Shown: positions 1 through 8,334 of the stretch, piece after piece
How the letters are laid out: every line of letters starts with the position of its first letter
How positions within the stretch are numbered: position 1 is the first letter of the stretch
The notes under the pieces: model-generated
What the model was told of the DNA's origin: nothing
The model's database searches: none
What the model saw: only the letters and a program-made list of their open reading frames with translations
Translations under genes and position numbers: made by a program
NCBI GenBank assembly: GCA_047602645.1
Contig: JASGGU010000007.1
Location: forward strand, 24,016 to 88,015
From: JAEYFP01 sp047602645
GTDB lineage: Bacteria; Bacillota; Clostridia; Lachnospirales; Lachnospiraceae
DNA length: 64,000 nt
Direction of reading: 5' to 3'

Positions 1-298
1 TCCCGAATCTTTTAAACAGCACGCATTTTCCCTCCATAACCGGCATACCGGCCTCCGGGCCGATATCTCCGAGTCCGAGTACAGCTGTTCCGTCCGTTAC
101 GACGGCGACGAGATTGCCCCTGCGCGTATATTTGTAGGATAAATCGACATCCTCACTGATTTTCAAGCAGGGTTCCGCAACTCCGGGCGTATAGGCGACC
201 GCAAGATCCGCCATCGTATTTAACTCTGCCCTGCTTGTTATTTCGATTTTTCCGTTCCATTTCTCGTGCATGTTCAATGCATATTCTTTTTTATCCAT
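1..298 (-). CDS. NAD(P)-dependent malic enzyme, N-terminal part (runs off the window)
   Basis: The first 99 residues are present and the rest lies left of the window. The translation begins MDKKEYALNMHEKWNGKIE and continues with the malic-enzyme N-terminal signatures AYTPGVAEPC, VAVVTDGTAVLGLGDIGP and a following GMPVMEGK. Family knowledge: the enzyme oxidatively decarboxylates malate to pyruvate in the cytosol. The ATG at 298 is preceded (in the gene's sense) by GGAGGAAGG at the right spacing, so the start is firm. The gene points away from the riboswitch-controlled operon on its right. The conserved N-terminal block makes the family assignment strong; the cofactor preference cannot be seen. 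Confidence 0.93.
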   Translation of the reverse strand, partial: MDKKEYALNMHEKWNGKIEITSRAELNTMADLAVAYTPGVAEPCLKISEDVDLSYKYTRRGNLVAVVTDGTAVLGLGDIGPEAGMPVMEGKCVLFKRFG

Positions 299-504
299 GT
301 TGATTCCTTCCTCCGTGATAGTATCAAATAATCCTGTTTGATTATAGCATGCCTGACGGAATTCGTAAAATTATATATTTTGCAACGGTGGATTCTTTGT
401 CTAATCCTCTCTTGAAGCACATTCTTACGCAGCTTAACAGCAGGTGTTAAGCTGCTGTGTAAACAGTAATGTCTTGACATATGGACAGCAGAATTATATG
501 ATAA

Positions 505-690
505 TGACAATTGAATATGGAAGCAAGTGCCCCATCCGGGGAGAATAGGGAAACAGGTTAGAATCCTGTACGGGCCCGCCACTGTAATTGGCTGGCTGTT
601 TTTTATGATGTCACTGTGCAGCTGCATGGGAAGGCAAAAAACAGCATTGAGTCATAAGCCAGGAGACCTGCTTGCACATTTCATCGCAGT
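505..690 (+). promoter_or_regulatory. Cobalamin (B12) riboswitch
   Basis: The class hallmarks are visible in order: an outer stem GCAAG (about 521) with CTTGC (671-675), the core run GGGAAACAGGT, the GCCACTG element at about 577, and the 3' B12-box-like AAGCCAGGAGACC at 657-669. Known for the class: binding of adenosylcobalamin or a relative shuts off the downstream gene. It lies upstream of a terminator at 786-831 and the ABC importer starting at 882, so importer expression is expected to fall when cobalamin is plentiful. A second small hairpin (AAATCAGC with GCTGATTT, about 757-776) lies between riboswitch and terminator and may take part in switching. Boundaries are approximate. Confidence 0.9.
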
Positions 691-785
691 GCCGCGCGGC
701 CAATGGTATTCTGTGAAAATTTTGATAGATGTGTATGGATCATGTATATCAATAAGTAAATCAGCTTGCTGATTTATTTGTCGTA

Positions 786-831
786 TAAAAAAACGGGTAG
801 CAGCATTGGAGTATTGCTGTTGCCCGTTTTT
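786..831 (+). terminator. Rho-independent terminator, expression platform of the B12 riboswitch
   Basis: A 12-bp stem (CGGGTAGCAGCA at 794-805 with TGCTGTTGCCCG at 815-826, two wobble pairs) is flanked by an A-run and followed by TTTTT. It stands between the riboswitch and the ribosome-binding site of the importer operon, which fits transcription attenuation. Confidence 0.85.
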
Positions 832-881
832 GTGCGGAAAAGCCAAGTCCCCCACTGTCCAAAACAACAAAGGAGAAAGAA

Positions 882-2630
882 ATGAAAAAACAAAAATTGA
901 AACAAATGTTAGCTGCTTTATTGGTACTTCTCATGCTGCCGGGTATGACCGCTTGCGCAGGCTCAGAGGGCAGAACAGGCTCGGACGGCAGTATGGTCTC
1001 GGACATCGGCACAGAAGCCGGGACTATAGATGAAGCGGCTGCCTTGCCGTCTGCAGAAGCTGAGGAATCGCCGGCACAAGTTGAAAATCTGGTGATAGGA
1101 ACCACAACGGCGAACGATACCTTTAATTTGCTCACGCAAAGCGGCGCTTATGGAAAAACCAATTACAATTGCCTTGCTAACGGAGACTTTGTATACCTGA
1201 ATGCAAAGAATGAGCTTACGCCCTACTTTCTGAAAAGCTTTGAAATATCGGAGGACGGCTGTGTATTGTATATTACATTCCCGACCGATGCAGTTTGGCA
1301 TGACGGTGAGCCGGTGACCGCTGAGGACGTTCAGTTTACCTTTGCATACAAACGAGATGTAATGAATGCATCGACATTAAAAAATCTTACGGATATTGAA
1401 GTCACGGGAGAGGATTCCATGACACTGACCTTCAGTCAGCCGGATGCTTATGCATTTCTTGCACAGGGAGCCGGAAATAATAATTGTGTGATTCCAAAAC
1501 ATATATGGGAAACCATCACTGAATATGAGGAGTATACCGGAGGCGATGCATCGATCGGCTGCGGTCCTTACAAGCTTGTAAGCTATGATCTTGATGCGGG
1601 AACGTCCTATTATGAGGCTGTACCGGAAAATGCTTATCTGGGTGACCTTACGGTAGAGTCCGTCACAGTCAAATCTTATTCAGGGCAGGATGCGCTGCTG
1701 ATGGCTATGGCAAATGGAGAAGTCGATGTGATGTTTGATTACGCCACACCCATAGACGTGACGCTTTTAGACCTGATCTCCGATCATGAAGACATAGCCC
1801 TTGGGGACAGTGATTACTCGGGAAATTATCAGCTTACCTTTGGTATGGAACGGGCACCGGGCAATGATCGGAGCTTTCGTGAGGCTGCGGTAAAAGGGTT
1901 AAACTGGGAACTGCTTTGTCAGGTTATTAACGGGGGCTACGGACAAATTCCCGGCAGCGGAATCATACCGCCCTCCTGTCTGGGCTATGACGATTCCTTG
2001 TGGAAATTCTATCGTGATCTTGACGAAGCAAAGTCCTTACTTGATTCTGCGGGCTACGCAGATACCGACGGAGACGGTTACCGTGAGAATCCGGATGGCA
2101 GTGCGCTTGAAGTCAAGGTGACACCTCAGAACGCCAGCAAAAAGCAGGAGCTTTTAAATCGAATCGCAGATGTAATCATGTCCAGTCTTGATGAAATGGG
2201 CATCAAAGCCTATATCGATCAGGAAAGTCTGCAAAGCAGCGAAAAATGGGAAGCTACTGTAATTGACGGGGATTATGATCTTTTCATCGGCTATACCACT
2301 TCGGGTATGGCGAAATATTCCTCGGCCTTCCGTTATTTTGTGGCCGACTCGAGAGACGGGGATGAATCAAACACCTGGATATGGGGAACCTATCATGATC
2401 AAGCCTTTACGGATCTTGTATGGTCGCTCACGTATTCAGCCTCAGAGCAGGATTACCGAGACAGTATAGCCGGGCTTCAGAAGGCGGCTTCGGAGGAGTT
2501 GTTCGGCTGTGCGCTTTGCTGGGAAACATGTTTTTATCCTTATCGGACTGACAAATACCAGGGCTTTGAAAACTGGGCAGGCTGGGGTGTTGTAAATCCT
2601 GAAATTTTCTATACATTAACAAGCAAATAA
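882..2630 (+). CDS. Opp/Nik-family ABC transporter substrate-binding lipoprotein (SBP_bac_5)
   Basis: A 582-aa extracellular binding protein of the peptide/nickel (family 5) type. It has an N-terminal signal peptide with lipobox around MTAC (Cys 25), an acidic linker, then the family-5 fold, including the typical VWHDGEPVTAEDVQFTF segment at about residues 140-155. RBS AAAGGAG precedes the ATG. It is the first gene of a five-gene operon with two permeases and two ATPases, immediately after a cobalamin riboswitch. Family members bind peptides, nickel or metal chelates. Because of the riboswitch, I infer cobalt, a cobalt chelate or a corrinoid-related ligand here; the ligand is not shown by sequence. 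Confidence 0.92.
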   Translation: MKKQKLKQMLAALLVLLMLPGMTACAGSEGRTGSDGSMVSDIGTEAGTIDEAAALPSAEAEESPAQVENLVIGTTTANDTFNLLTQSGAYGKTNYNCLANGDFVYLNAKNELTPYFLKSFEISEDGCVLYITFPTDAVWHDGEPVTAEDVQFTFAYKRDVMNASTLKNLTDIEVTGEDSMTLTFSQPDAYAFLAQGAGNNNCVIPKHIWETITEYEEYTGGDASIGCGPYKLVSYDLDAGTSYYEAVPENAYLGDLTVESVTVKSYSGQDALLMAMANGEVDVMFDYATPIDVTLLDLISDHEDIALGDSDYSGNYQLTFGMERAPGNDRSFREAAVKGLNWELLCQVINGGYGQIPGSGIIPPSCLGYDDSLWKFYRDLDEAKSLLDSAGYADTDGDGYRENPDGSALEVKVTPQNASKKQELLNRIADVIMSSLDEMGIKAYIDQESLQSSEKWEATVIDGDYDLFIGYTTSGMAKYSSAFRYFVADSRDGDESNTWIWGTYHDQAFTDLVWSLTYSASEQDYRDSIAGLQKAASEELFGCALCWETCFYPYRTDKYQGFENWAGWGVVNPEIFYTLTSK

Positions 2631-2640
2631 TTGTTCGGGA

Positions 2641-2668
2641 AGGCGGTGCGGCTCCTTGCACCGCTTTT
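2641..2668 (+). terminator. Intercistronic hairpin after the binding-protein gene
   Basis: GCGGTGC (2643-2649) pairs perfectly with GCACCGC (2658-2664) and is followed by TTTT. It sits between the binding-protein stop and the first permease start. Such hairpins usually act as partial terminators or mRNA stabilisers, giving more binding protein than membrane components. Confidence 0.6.
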
Positions 2669-2687
2669 CCCTGTAAAGGATAGGGTT

Positions 2688-3677
2688 ATGCTGAAGCATA
2701 TAATCAGAAAAAGTTTGACTGCTTTGATTACAGTTTTTATCATTATTACAATCAGTTTTCTTATGGTGCGTTTTATGCCGGGTGATCCGCTTGAACACCT
2801 CGTCGGTCAGGAGGTGTACTATTACCTCATGGAATTTAATCCGGGGGAGCTTGACCGTATTGCGGATAAATATGCAATTTCCGGCACGGTGGGAGAGCAA
2901 TATGTTAATTACTTAAAAAGCATCTATTACATGGATTTTGGGATTGCTTATTCAAATAAGCAGCCGGTTCTGTCAAATGTGATTAGCAGCTGTAAGTGGA
3001 CATTGATCCTTACTGTACCAACGCTAATTCTCGGGGGATTGGCCGGAGCGGTATTTGGCATGGCGGCGGGCTGGAAACCGGGTGGTATATTTGACAGAAT
3101 CGCAACACCGGTTTTACTTTTCGTGAATACTGTTCCTTCTAATTGTATCGGTATTTTATTATTGGTAACGCTTTCATTTAAGCTTCATCTGTTTCCGGTA
3201 AACGGAATGACTTCCGGGGGGCTTGCGGGGATGGAGAAGGTGCTTGATATTGCATGGCATGCGTGCCTTCCGTTATTGATTCTTATTCTGTTCCGTATTT
3301 CCGGTAACTTTCTGCTGATGAAAAGCACTATTTCACAGATACGGAACGAAGATTACATCCTGACTGCCTATTCCAAGGGGCTGACAGAAAAGAAAATACG
3401 GAATCGTCATGTTTTAAGAAATGCTATGCTTCCGTATTGCACCAGCTTGTGTATGCAGCTGGGCGGTATCCTGTCCGGTTCCATGATGCTTGAAGTCATC
3501 TTTGGATGGAAAGGAATGGGACAGTTATTCTATTATGCAGTCAGCAGTCGGGATTTTCCGACAGCCCAGCTCTGCTTTATGATCTCTGCCATAGGTGTTG
3601 TGGGGGGAAATCTCTTGGGTGATATCATCAATAGTATCATTGACCCCCGTCTAAAGGAGGATTTGCTTGAAATTTAA
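2688..3677 (+). CDS. Opp/Nik-type ABC transporter permease (DppB/NikB-like)
   Basis: About 329 aa when started at the ATG at 2688, which has AAAGGA upstream; an in-frame start at 2631 would add residues translated from the intercistronic hairpin and is unlikely. It begins MLKHIIRKSLTALITVFIII, has the SFLMVRFMPGDP motif typical of DppB/NikB proteins, several membrane segments, and the EAA-like cytoplasmic loop (YSKGLTEKKIRNRHVLRNAM, about residues 225-245) that contacts the ATPase. It overlaps the next gene by 11 bp, showing translational coupling. With its partner it forms the membrane channel of the riboswitch-controlled importer. Confidence 0.92.
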   Translation: MLKHIIRKSLTALITVFIIITISFLMVRFMPGDPLEHLVGQEVYYYLMEFNPGELDRIADKYAISGTVGEQYVNYLKSIYYMDFGIAYSNKQPVLSNVISSCKWTLILTVPTLILGGLAGAVFGMAAGWKPGGIFDRIATPVLLFVNTVPSNCIGILLLVTLSFKLHLFPVNGMTSGGLAGMEKVLDIAWHACLPLLILILFRISGNFLLMKSTISQIRNEDYILTAYSKGLTEKKIRNRHVLRNAMLPYCTSLCMQLGGILSGSMMLEVIFGWKGMGQLFYYAVSSRDFPTAQLCFMISAIGVVGGNLLGDIINSIIDPRLKEDLLEI

Positions 3678-4491
3678 AAAAAATTCATATTTCAATCCTG
3701 CCATGATGGCCGGATGTATTATTATTACTTTTTTTGTTATAACAGCTATTCTGGCTCCGGCATTGTCCCCTTATGATCCATATGCCTTGGGTACGCCTTA
3801 TATAAAACCGTGTAAAGAGCATTGGCTGGGTACAAATGATGTGGGACAGGATATTCTCAGTGAGTTGATCTATGGGACCCGGGTATCGATGACGATCGGT
3901 ATTTTTACGTCTTTGACTGTTACAGTACTTGCCACTTTTTTGGCTCTTGTTTCGGGCTATTACAGGGGAGTTGCCGATCGGGCGATAACGGCGGCCACCA
4001 ATGTCATAATGGGTCTGCCAAGTCTGGCGCTCACCGTTTTGCTCGTGGCATATCTCAATCCCGGTAAGAAAAGCATCATTATTTCCATTGCGGTAACCGC
4101 GTGGACGGGCACCGCAAGAATTCTGCGCAGCCGAGTGATACAGCTGTGTGAGATGCCGTTTATTAAAATTGAAAAAATGATGGGTCTTAACGATTTTAAG
4201 ATTATGTACAAGCACATCCTGCCGAATCTGAAAGATATCATTTTTACCCGCGCAGCCCAGTCGGTTTCTTTTGCCATGATGACCGAAACAAGCCTCAGCT
4301 TTCTGGGGCTCGGTGATTACGGAGAAAAAAGCTGGGGCAGCATATTGCGCTATGCTTTTTATCAAAACGGGGTAATCAGGGGCTATGTGTGGTGGTATCT
4401 CCCCCCGATAGTATGCACAACACTGGCTCTTTTGGGTTTCCTGCTGATCGGTTACTACGGTTTTCGGAAAGGACGGATGCAGTATGCTTGA
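3667..4491 (+). CDS. Opp/Nik-type ABC transporter permease (DppC/NikC-like)
   Basis: 274 aa from a TTG start placed about 6 bases after AAAGGAGG. The N-terminus has a membrane segment followed by LAPALSPYDP and HWLGTNDVGQDILSELIYGT, the classical DppC/NikC signature. The EAA loop is seen near KIEKMMGLNDFKIMYKHILP. It is the second channel half of the importer. The start lies inside the previous permease and the stop overlaps the next ATPase gene by 8 bp, so the operon is tightly coupled. Confidence 0.93.
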   Translation: MKFKKNSYFNPAMMAGCIIITFFVITAILAPALSPYDPYALGTPYIKPCKEHWLGTNDVGQDILSELIYGTRVSMTIGIFTSLTVTVLATFLALVSGYYRGVADRAITAATNVIMGLPSLALTVLLVAYLNPGKKSIIISIAVTAWTGTARILRSRVIQLCEMPFIKIEKMMGLNDFKIMYKHILPNLKDIIFTRAAQSVSFAMMTETSLSFLGLGDYGEKSWGSILRYAFYQNGVIRGYVWWYLPPIVCTTLALLGFLLIGYYGFRKGRMQYA

Positions 4492-5413
4492 AATAAATAA
4501 ATTATCTGTCAGGTTTTCGGCACAAAATACGGTACAGGCAGTGGATGACGTTACGCTATCGCTGCAGGACGGAGATAAAACCGTCATAATCGGGGAGACG
4601 GGAAGCGGAAAAAGTGTGCTTCTGCTGGCAATGTTGAATCTGCTCCCGAAAAATGCCATTGTATCGGGTCAGGTGCTTTTGGACAAAGAGGATATTCTGA
4701 CGGCAAGTAAAAAACGTCTGCGCCAGATCCGCGGGGGACTCATTTCTTATGTGCCGCAGGGGGGAGGTAACAGTATGAATCCCCTGCTTACTGCCGGATT
4801 TCAGGCAGGAGAGCCGCTGATTGAGCACTGTGGATATTCCAAGAGGACTGCGGTTAAGGAAAGTATTCGCCTGTTTGATCAGCTTAATCTTGGAAATGCA
4901 CGAGTGCTCGCCCGTTCCTACCCGCATACCTTCAGCGGCGGTATGCGGCAGCGTGTCATGGTGGCAATGGGAATGTTGTCGGGTGCTAAAATTCTTCTTG
5001 CGGATGAGCCGACAAAGGGACTGGATGAAAAACATATCCGTTTGGTGGCCGACATGTTTGTTCATTTTGAGCGGGAGGCGCTCCTATGCGTCACACACGA
5101 TCTTTCCTTTGCACAGAAAATCAGCCGTCGCATCTGTGTGATGTATGCATCTTTGCAGGTTGAGATGGGAAGTACAGAGGAGATCATGACTTGTCCGCTT
5201 CATCCTTATACGCAGGATATGCTTCGGGCTATGCCGGAAAAGGGAATGAATAGCTGCAGCATCGGATTTGCACCGCCGAATACCGGTTATGGGGCGGAAA
5301 ACGGCTGCCGTTATCTGCCGCGCTGTGCCTGCGGTTTTGAGAGGTGCAGGAAAATGCCCCCCATGATTCACATGGGGAGCCGTAGTGTGAGGTGTTGGAA
5401 ATATGCTGATTGA
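4484..5413 (+). CDS. Opp/Nik-type ABC transporter ATP-binding protein (DppD/NikD-like)
   Basis: 309 aa. Walker A GETGSGKS (about 37-44), ABC signature FSGGMRQRVMVAMG, Walker B ILLADEPTKGLD and the switch histidine in LLCVTHDLSF are all present, so it should be an active ATPase. The C-terminus is Cys-rich (CRYLPRCACGFERC), as in the oligopeptide/dipeptide C-terminal extension of OppD/DppD proteins. It energises the importer together with the next gene, which it overlaps by 11 bp. Confidence 0.92.
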   Translation: MLEINKLSVRFSAQNTVQAVDDVTLSLQDGDKTVIIGETGSGKSVLLLAMLNLLPKNAIVSGQVLLDKEDILTASKKRLRQIRGGLISYVPQGGGNSMNPLLTAGFQAGEPLIEHCGYSKRTAVKESIRLFDQLNLGNARVLARSYPHTFSGGMRQRVMVAMGMLSGAKILLADEPTKGLDEKHIRLVADMFVHFEREALLCVTHDLSFAQKISRRICVMYASLQVEMGSTEEIMTCPLHPYTQDMLRAMPEKGMNSCSIGFAPPNTGYGAENGCRYLPRCACGFERCRKMPPMIHMGSRSVRCWKYAD

Positions 5414-6101
5414 GACGAAACATCTAACTAAAATCTACAAGTCTTCAAAGCACGGCAAGTATGTTTATGCGGTAAAGGACGCTTCTCTGTCACTTTGCGA
5501 GGGGGAAACTGTCGGTCTGTTTGGCGAGAGCGGAAGCGGAAAGACCACCATGGGTCTGATGCTGTCGGGTCTATCCCGGCCGTCTTTTGGCGACATTCTT
5601 TATAACGGTCAGCCGATAGCGATTCCCTATAAAGGAGCCGTGCGTCAAAAGATACAGGTATTGTTCCAGCACCCGGAAACCTCTTTTAATCCGGCCCTGC
5701 CGCTGCAGAGCAGTATGAATGAACCCTATCAGATTCTCGGTATGGATTCCTCAAAAGACAGGCTGCTGACTCATCTTGAACAATTTGGTCTGGGAGAGGA
5801 GCATTTGAGGCGGTATCCTTTTGAGCTGAGCGGCGGAGAACTCCAAAGAGCCGCCCTTGCCCGCATACTCATTCTTAACCCACGGGTCATCATATTGGAT
5901 GAGCCTACCTCTATGCTTGATGTGATAACGCAGGCGCAGATTATGGAATTGCTGTACCGCTTTCAGATCACACACGGCACGTCGTATCTGCTCATCTCAC
6001 ATAACCGGGCCATCTGTGAAAAAACATGTTCTCGTATATACAATGTCAATAACGGGATATTTGAGGAAGAGAAGCTGATTGAGAAAACGGCAATATTATA
6101 A
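5403..6101 (+). CDS. Opp/Nik-type ABC transporter ATP-binding protein (DppF/NikE-like)
   Basis: 232 aa. Walker A GESGSGKTTMG, ABC signature LSGGELQRAALAR, Walker B VIILDEPTSMLD and a switch His in LLISHNRA are intact. It lacks the long oligopeptide C-terminal extension, so it is shorter than OppF and closer in size to NikE. Last gene of the riboswitch-controlled operon; it starts inside the preceding ATPase gene. Confidence 0.92.
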   Translation: MLIETKHLTKIYKSSKHGKYVYAVKDASLSLCEGETVGLFGESGSGKTTMGLMLSGLSRPSFGDILYNGQPIAIPYKGAVRQKIQVLFQHPETSFNPALPLQSSMNEPYQILGMDSSKDRLLTHLEQFGLGEEHLRRYPFELSGGELQRAALARILILNPRVIILDEPTSMLDVITQAQIMELLYRFQITHGTSYLLISHNRAICEKTCSRIYNVNNGIFEEEKLIEKTAIL

Positions 6102-6130
6102 TTTCAGAAATGAGCCGGCGTATGAGCCGA

Positions 6131-6197
6131 TATACTCTCTTACGGACAGTATTGTAGCCCGGTGGGGGAACCAACGGGCTACGATGAGGGGAGTATA
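6131..6197 (+). other. Nested hairpin downstream of the importer operon (terminator or structured RNA)
   Basis: Outer arms TATACTC (6131-6137) and GAGTATA (6191-6197) pair, and inside them GTAGCCCG and CGGGCTAC (ending about 6182) form a second stem around a purine-rich loop GTGGGGGAACCAA. There is no clear T-tract after it, so it is not a standard terminator. I do not recognise a named RNA family. No gene starts for about 270 bases downstream. Confidence 0.45.
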
Positions 6198-6465
6198 AAT
6201 AATTAATAAGGGGTCGTAAATGAGAATCCTTTGAAGGGTAGATCCTCGTTTACAGTAGTAATTATAATATAATTTGGTAAAAAATACAATAGGTTTTGAA
6301 AACTAGTAGTTATAAATATTTTGACAACAATATTTTGTGCTTTTTGAATAATTATTGGAGATAAAAAAGGAAAAATTATGTTTTTTGAATAGAATATACA
6401 GATTACTGACATACTATTAGCAGGTTACAATAAGTAACTATTAAAGATTTCAGGAGGAATTTGAA
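6198..6465. other. AT-rich intergenic region with no recognisable gene
   Basis: Very AT-rich sequence with short frames on both strands that have no family resemblance and no convincing ribosome-binding sites. It probably holds the promoter of the small protein gene at 6466; nothing else is visible. Confidence 0.5.
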
Positions 6466-6630
6466 ATGGCAAAGAATGATAACAGTACGAACTACTCTAA
6501 CAGCAATCAGGAAAGCAAGAAAGACAAGAGTCAGAACCAGGGCAGGACCGGCGGCAGCAGCGGCAGCGGAAGTTCAGGGAGCAATTATTCCAACAACAAA
6601 AATGACAACAAGAGCAACGATTCGTACTAA
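6466..6630 (+). CDS. 54-aa Ser/Asn/Gly-rich small protein, unknown function
   Basis: Starts at an ATG placed after CAGGAGGAA with good spacing and ends at TAA; a terminator follows at 6685. The protein begins MAKNDNSTNYSNSNQESKK and is almost wholly Asn, Ser, Gly, Lys, Asp and Gln, with a central GGSSGSGSSGS stretch and no hydrophobic core, so it is probably disordered. It stands alone between the importer and the rhodanese gene. Its composition recalls small hydrophilic proteins of spore formers, but no family can be assigned. The strong RBS, own terminator and codon-like phase support a real gene. Confidence 0.7.
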   Translation: MAKNDNSTNYSNSNQESKKDKSQNQGRTGGSSGSGSSGSNYSNNKNDNKSNDSY

Positions 6631-6684
6631 AGCCCAGTAGCCGTGCAGTGGTGAACAGCCGCAGAATACGTCTGGAAAAAGGAT

Positions 6685-6714
6685 GGCAGCCTGACAACAT
6701 CGGGCTGCTGTTTT
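6685..6714 (+). terminator. Terminator after the small protein gene
   Basis: GGCAGCC (6685-6691) pairs with GGGCTGC (about 6702-6708), followed by TGTTTT. It also separates the small gene from the rhodanese gene. Confidence 0.65.
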
Positions 6715-6750
6715 CATATACTAAGAATATATGTCTGTATGGAGAAACTT

Positions 6751-7083
6751 ATGAGCGTAGAAACGATTTGGGCAAGAGAATTTGAATGCTATATCGGAAG
6801 GGCCGGCGTGGAGATCTGGGATGTCAGGTCTCCGGAGGAATATGCGAAAAAGCATATCAGAGGAGCAAAAAATATGTCTTATCAGAGCTATGAGGACTGT
6901 GAGATGCAGGCGGAAAACTGTATGGACAAGGAGAAAACCTATATTCTCTATTGTGACCGCGGAGGTTTAAGTATGGCATTTGCAAGAGAGCTGGATAAGA
7001 AGGGTTATCAGGTAAAATCGGTAATCGGCGGAATCATGGCCTACCGCGGAAATGATTTGGAGTGTTTCGAAAGTAATGATTGA
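6751..7083 (+). CDS. Single-domain rhodanese-like protein
   Basis: About 110 aa. The rhodanese fold is clear: VEIWDVRSPEEYAKKHIRGA near the start, the active loop YCDRGGLS with catalytic Cys at about residue 70, and KSVIGGIMAY near the end. Family members carry sulfur as a Cys persulfide, usually in the cytosol. I chose the ATG at 6751 because GGAG at 6741 is correctly spaced; the in-frame ATG at 6739 has no ribosome-binding site. The gene stands alone, so its sulfur acceptor is not indicated. Confidence 0.85.
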   Translation: MSVETIWAREFECYIGRAGVEIWDVRSPEEYAKKHIRGAKNMSYQSYEDCEMQAENCMDKEKTYILYCDRGGLSMAFARELDKKGYQVKSVIGGIMAYRGNDLECFESND

Positions 7084-7129
7084 CAGTATTCGCCTGCTAC
7101 TTTAATATAATTAAGAAAGCAGGTATTTT

Positions 7130-8290
7130 ATGAATAAATTTGAGTTGATCGCTCCGTGTCATTTCGGGATGGAAGCGGTATTAAAAAAAGAAATTATCGA
7201 TCTGGGATATGAAATTTCAGCGGTTGAGGATGGCAGAGTACTCTTTTTAGGAGACGAGGAAGCGGTTTGCCGGGCCAATGTATTCCTGCGCACCGCCGAA
7301 AGGATTTTAATTAAAGCCGCTTGCTTTACCGCGACGACGTATGATGAGTTATTCGAGGGCACAAAGGCGGTGGCATGGGAGCAGTATATTCCGCAGGACG
7401 GGAAGTTTTGGGTCGCCAAGGCGGGGAGTGTCAAGAGCAGGCTGTTCAGCCCCTCGGATATCCAGTCCATTATTAAAAAAGCGATGGTAGAGCGTTTGAA
7501 GCAGACCTACCGTGTTTCATGGTTTGAGGAGGATGGTGCGAGCTATCCTTTTCGCGTTTTCCTTATGAAGGATGTGGTTACGATCGGTCTTGACACGACA
7601 GGTGAATCCTTGCATAAGCGCGGCTACCGCAAGCTTGTCAGCAAGGCGCCGGTTGCAGAAAATCTGGCAGCGGCGATGCTGCTCCTGACGCCATGGAATA
7701 AGGAGCGTGCGCTGGTGGATCCGTTTTGCGGAAGCGGGACAATTCCGATCGAGGCGGCAATGATAGCGGCGAATATTGCACCCGGTATGGAGCGCAGCTT
7801 TCTGTCGGAGGATTGGACAAGTCTTGTCGGACGGAAAAATTGGTACCGGACAGCTGATGAAGCCAACGACGCAGTAGATTTGTCCGTGAGGCCGGATATT
7901 CAGGGCTTTGATATTGACGGCGATATTATTAGGGCGGCGAAGGAAAATGCAGAGCTTGCCGGAGTCGGCGAACTGATTCATTTTCAGAAGCGTCCTGTCG
8001 CAGAATTGAATCACCCCAAAAAATATGGGTTTTTAGTAACAAACCCGCCTTATGGGGAGCGCGTTGGGGAAAAGGAGCAGCTTCCGCAGCTTTATAAAGA
8101 ACTGGCGGATGCCTATGGAAGGCTGGATGCCTGGTCTGCTTATATTATTACGGGCTATGCGGATGTGGAAAAATATATGGGAAGAAAGGCGGATAAGAAC
8201 AGAAAAATCTATAATGGTATGATGAAGACCTATTATTATCAATTTCTGGGTCCGAAGCCTCCGAAGAAGCATCGCGTCACACCGGAATAA
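7130..8290 (+). CDS. THUMP-domain class I SAM-dependent RNA methyltransferase (RlmL/YpsC-like)
   Basis: 386 aa. An N-terminal ferredoxin-like plus THUMP region (residues 1-160) is followed by a Rossmann methyltransferase: motif I LVDPFCGSGTIPIEAA at about 200-215 and the catalytic NPPYGERVG at about 305. This is the arrangement of bacterial N2-guanosine rRNA methyltransferases related to the N-terminal half of RlmL and to B. subtilis YpsC. Expected role: cytosolic modification of 23S rRNA. RBS AAGCAGGT precedes the ATG. It heads a run of co-oriented housekeeping genes. Confidence 0.9.
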   Translation: MNKFELIAPCHFGMEAVLKKEIIDLGYEISAVEDGRVLFLGDEEAVCRANVFLRTAERILIKAACFTATTYDELFEGTKAVAWEQYIPQDGKFWVAKAGSVKSRLFSPSDIQSIIKKAMVERLKQTYRVSWFEEDGASYPFRVFLMKDVVTIGLDTTGESLHKRGYRKLVSKAPVAENLAAAMLLLTPWNKERALVDPFCGSGTIPIEAAMIAANIAPGMERSFLSEDWTSLVGRKNWYRTADEANDAVDLSVRPDIQGFDIDGDIIRAAKENAELAGVGELIHFQKRPVAELNHPKKYGFLVTNPPYGERVGEKEQLPQLYKELADAYGRLDAWSAYIITGYADVEKYMGRKADKNRKIYNGMMKTYYYQFLGPKPPKKHRVTPE

Positions 8291-8334
8291 AGCGGGATGC
8301 ACACTATATCATAAAAGAAATGCAGGAATGAGAA

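Noticed and set aside
3685..4659. Long minus-strand open frame of 324 codons
   Set aside because: Antisense to the second permease and first ATPase of the importer, which have full family motifs; the composition is not protein-like.
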